In this document: one piece after another, positions 61,912 through 64,000 of the stretch | How positions within the stretch are numbered: position 1 is the first letter of the stretch | Layout: each line of letters opens with the position of its first letter | NCBI GenBank assembly: GCA_022953095.1 | Contig: JALJCR010000003.1 | Location: 372,001-436,000, forward strand | DNA: 64,000 nt | From: Qipengyuania sp. ABI-127-1 | Lineage (GTDB): Bacteria > Pseudomonadota > Alphaproteobacteria > Sphingomonadales > Sphingomonadaceae | Direction: 5' to 3' | Made by a program: the position numbers and the translations under genes | The notes under the pieces: model-generated | Told to the model about the DNA's origin: nothing | What the model saw: only the letters and a program-made list of their open reading frames with translations | Databases searched by the model: none

Positions 61912-62688
61912 TCACATGGCGAAGCCCGGCGGGAGGAAAGCCTTCATCGGGCGCTCGGCTCCGGCGCTATCGGCGATGACCCATTCGGTGAAAGCGTAGC
62001 CCATCGGAGAATAGGCAAGCAGCATCGAAACGATGAAGGTCGCGGCGTAAATGCCCAGTCCCCAGCGATAGGCCGGGTGGATGCCGCCGTGCCTGCGCCT
62101 GTCCGCGATCATCCCGATGATCGGAAAAATCATCGTGGCGGTGATCGTTATGGTCCATGCATTGGGGATCATCAGCGGCATGGGAAGCAGACGACCAAGT
62201 CCGGGTCCCGTCAGCACCGCCATCGAACACAGCATGAGGCGGCGATGCCAGCCGCCATAGCGCTGGCGCTGCAACGCCCATAGAGCAAGGCCGCCGAAGC
62301 ACAGTAGCAGGGCCAGGTTGCTGATGAGGAATTCGTTCACGTCGAAAAAGAACGGGCCGCCCGTGCGGCGTGCGACCACGATCATGATCGTGCCACCCGC
62401 GATCACCATGGCCGGAACCCAGAGATAGGCGAGTTTGCCGAGCGCGGTGTGCAGCTTCCAATTGCGCTGCGATGCCGTCAGGTGCTGCGCGAGATAGAGG
62501 CCGATCCAGCCCATGAAGACGAGAGCATGGACGTGGTAGGCGGCGGGTACGTCGAAACTCGACCGGCCCATTGCGAGATTGACCGAAAATCCGGCGACGA
62601 TGATGAACGACATGACGAAGGCCATGATCGTGAAAAAGCGCGTATCGCCGTGAACGACAGTTTCGCGCGGCGCGGTTGCGATGGCCAT
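61912..62688 (-). CDS. Multi-helix membrane protein, unknown (DUF2306-like appearance)
   Basis: 258 residues from MAIATAPRETVVHGDTRFF with GGGACC upstream. Seven hydrophobic segments; a conserved-looking HALVFMGWIGLYLAQHLTASQRNWKLHTALGK pattern includes several His/Arg in the first half and a GGWHRRLMLCSMAVL block. I do not assign a family with confidence; the histidines might coordinate heme or metal. It is 80 bp after the DUF4230 gene on the same strand. Confidence 0.7.
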   Translation of the reverse strand: MAIATAPRETVVHGDTRFFTIMAFVMSFIIVAGFSVNLAMGRSSFDVPAAYHVHALVFMGWIGLYLAQHLTASQRNWKLHTALGKLAYLWVPAMVIAGGTIMIVVARRTGGPFFFDVNEFLISNLALLLCFGGLALWALQRQRYGGWHRRLMLCSMAVLTGPGLGRLLPMPLMIPNAWTITITATMIFPIIGMIADRRRHGGIHPAYRWGLGIYAATFIVSMLLAYSPMGYAFTEWVIADSAGAERPMKAFLPPGFAM

Positions 62689-62767
62689 GGTCCCAAGCCC
62701 CCCTCAAAGCCAAGCGACCGATCTGTCTTTTGGCCAAGGCCTATAGCGGCGCCGGGACAAGGTCAAA

Positions 62768-63451
62768 TCACTCGGGCGCGGGCTCCCCGTCGAAGCGCAC
62801 CTCGACCGACACGTCGCCATAGCCCGCGACCTGCATCGGGATGGCGAGGTTCTGCCGCACCGCATCCTTCGCCGCTTGCCGGGCAAGCGCGAGAACCTGC
62901 GGATTCTTGGCGAATTCGGCGGCCTTGCGTTCGGCCTGCTGCGAATTGTTGCGCGCGAGGTCGGTGCTGGCGTCGCGGCTGACATAGGCGCCCTCGGTAA
63001 AGGTTTTCTGCGCTGCTTCGTCGAGGTTGGGGCGCGAGATCCGCAGCGGCGGCAGGATCACGGTCAATTGCTCGCGTTCCTCGTCCCATGCGAACCGGTC
63101 GCGGTCCATGCTCGACAGATCGAGGCGGTATTCGACCGTCGCCGGGATGATCGCCGCCTGACGGCTTTCGAGCAGGTCGAGATTGAGCACGCCGCGCCGG
63201 TCGACGCTTTCCGCGACGACTTCGAAGCGGGACGAGAAGACAGTCAGCGAATTCTGCTTCTCGAAAGCGAGCATCGCGCTGCCCACCGGATCGCCTTCTT
63301 CCTGATAGAAGGCCCGCCAGCCGAGCCAGGCGACAGCGGCCAGCAAGACAATCACGATCAGCCACGGCACCGCCTGCACGCGGGCGAGCGGCTGCTCGCG
63401 CCGGACCTCGGGTTGGATTTCGGGTGTCTCGGTCTTCAGATCGTCTGCCAT
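62768..63451 (-). CDS. DUF4230 family inner-membrane-anchored protein
   Basis: 227 residues. One membrane helix (about 29-47), then an extracytoplasmic domain with KQNSLTVFSSRFEVV and a mostly beta stretch (VEYRLDLSSM, LTVILPPLRIS), characteristic of DUF4230. Unknown function. The first 16 bp overlap the 3' end of the MBL-fold gene, suggesting translational coupling. Confidence 0.8.
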   Translation of the reverse strand: MADDLKTETPEIQPEVRREQPLARVQAVPWLIVIVLLAAVAWLGWRAFYQEEGDPVGSAMLAFEKQNSLTVFSSRFEVVAESVDRRGVLNLDLLESRQAAIIPATVEYRLDLSSMDRDRFAWDEEREQLTVILPPLRISRPNLDEAAQKTFTEGAYVSRDASTDLARNNSQQAERKAAEFAKNPQVLALARQAAKDAVRQNLAIPMQVAGYGDVSVEVRFDGEPAPE

Positions 63452-64000
63452 ACATCGCCCGAACGGGCGACGAGGCCGCGCTGTTCCAGATCGATCAGAT
63501 GCGCGGTGACCGACATTTCCGCCGCCTTGTGCAGCTTGGTGTCGAGCCCCTTGTACATCTTGGGCACGAAATCGCTTGCCGCATGCGGGCCTTCGCCCAG
63601 ATGGCGAAGAATCTGGTTCTCACGCTGGCGGCGATGGCCGATCATGCCGCGCACCAGCTGGCGCGGTTTTTCGACCGCTTCGCCATGCGCGGGATAGAAA
63701 ACCCGATCTTCGCGCGCATAGAGCTTGTCGAGGCTCTTCATATAATCCCCCATATCGCCATCGGGCGGGATAACCACGCTGGTCGACCAGCCCATCACAT
63801 GATCGCCGGTAAACAGCGCGCCGCTCTCCTCCAGGGCGAAGCACAGATGATTGGAGACATGGCCCGGCGTTGCCACGGCGGTCAGCGTCCAGCCGGGGCC
63901 GGTCATCTGCTCGCCGTCCTCCATCACCCGGTCGGGCTCATAGGTCGGGTCGAAAGCCTCATCGGAACGCGGCAGGTTGCTGTCGATCACCAGCGGCGCG
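63436..64000 (-). CDS. MBL-fold metallo-hydrolase with winged-helix tail, N-terminus outside window
   Basis: The C-terminal 187 residues are visible; the reading frame remains open upstream (APLVIDSNLPRSDEAFD), so the gene starts beyond base 64000. Metal motifs: TPGHVSNHLCF (His), ALFTGDHVMG (Asp) and VFYPAHG (His). A LACTB2-type winged helix (HLGEGPHAASDFV ... ARSGDVWQTI) follows. The N-terminal HxHxDH motif is not in the window. Likely thioesterase or ribonuclease-like function. Overlaps the DUF4230 start. Confidence 0.85.
   Translation of the reverse strand, partial: APLVIDSNLPRSDEAFDPTYEPDRVMEDGEQMTGPGWTLTAVATPGHVSNHLCFALEESGALFTGDHVMGWSTSVVIPPDGDMGDYMKSLDKLYAREDRVFYPAHGEAVEKPRQLVRGMIGHRRQRENQILRHLGEGPHAASDFVPKMYKGLDTKLHKAAEMSVTAHLIDLEQRGLVARSGDVWQTI

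Noticed and set aside
1..64000. CRISPR arrays, insertion sequences and prophage
   Set aside because: No array of short regularly spaced direct repeats, transposase, integrase or phage structural gene was found; the only repeats are the palindromes at 1654 and 60261-60820.

Overview
The window is a continuous stretch of GC-rich alphaproteobacterial chromosome. A crtY-crtI-crtB carotenoid operon, HWE-type kinase, many DUF885/peptidase/amidohydrolase exoenzymes, paired flavin monooxygenases and a Fur-type TonB receptor together point to Sphingomonadales, most likely an Erythrobacteraceae member. This placement is inferred from gene content, not from a marker gene. About 56 protein genes are supported, no rRNA or tRNA gene and no CRISPR array. 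Gene density is high; the only gap above 300 bp without a gene is the rplK leader (23579-23909).

Region by region. 1-6.1 kb (minus strand): a truncated biotin carboxylase subunit of an acyl-CoA carboxylase, preceded by a carotenoid operon crtY-crtI-LOG-crtB whose first three genes overlap by ATGA. 6.2-12.5 kb (plus): an outer-membrane MipA/OmpV protein, a Baeyer-Villiger-type monooxygenase with a small membrane protein, a DUF885 exopeptidase-like protein, a GT87-type membrane glycosyltransferase and a 49-residue small protein. 12.6-25 kb: an alanine/sodium symporter, then secE-nusG, which are separated from rplK-rplA by an 8.7-kb block. That block holds a CsoR-controlled copper module (csoR / copA-copB), a LuxR-hydrolase fusion with an attenuator-like leader, two secreted proteins (one a tandem retropepsin-like protein), and a membrane HWE histidine kinase whose N-terminus looks like the copper-dependent ethylene-binding domain of plant ETR1.

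25-34 kb: a FemAB/GNAT-like protein and polysaccharide deacetylase pair, a CinA-N-type protein, a second Baeyer-Villiger-type monooxygenase, and a LacI regulator preceding an 1107-residue TolB-propeller/amidohydrolase fusion. 34-44 kb (minus): a complete chemosensory cluster cheA-cheW-cheY-cheB-cheR, a GGDEF/EAL protein and two methyl-accepting proteins with nearly identical signalling halves; no flagellar gene is present. 44-57 kb: transporters (MATE, MFS, EamA), a class II aldolase, an orphan 2x[2Fe-2S] subunit, a Fur-boxed siderophore receptor, an ArsC, a phospholipid methyltransferase-like protein, lipB with an overlapping lipoprotein gene, a CitE-like protein that has lost its acidic motif, an Old Yellow Enzyme and a DUF2254 protein. 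58-64 kb: a prolyl oligopeptidase, a tiny GIY-YIG nuclease gene tightly enclosed by two pairs of palindromic repeats, nadA, membrane proteins, and a truncated MBL-fold hydrolase.

The strongest leads for something undescribed are the ethylene-receptor-like copper/HWE kinase sitting beside a copper-resistance module, the repeat-enclosed GIY-YIG unit, and the LuxR-alpha/beta-hydrolase fusion with a terminator placed just before its start codon.
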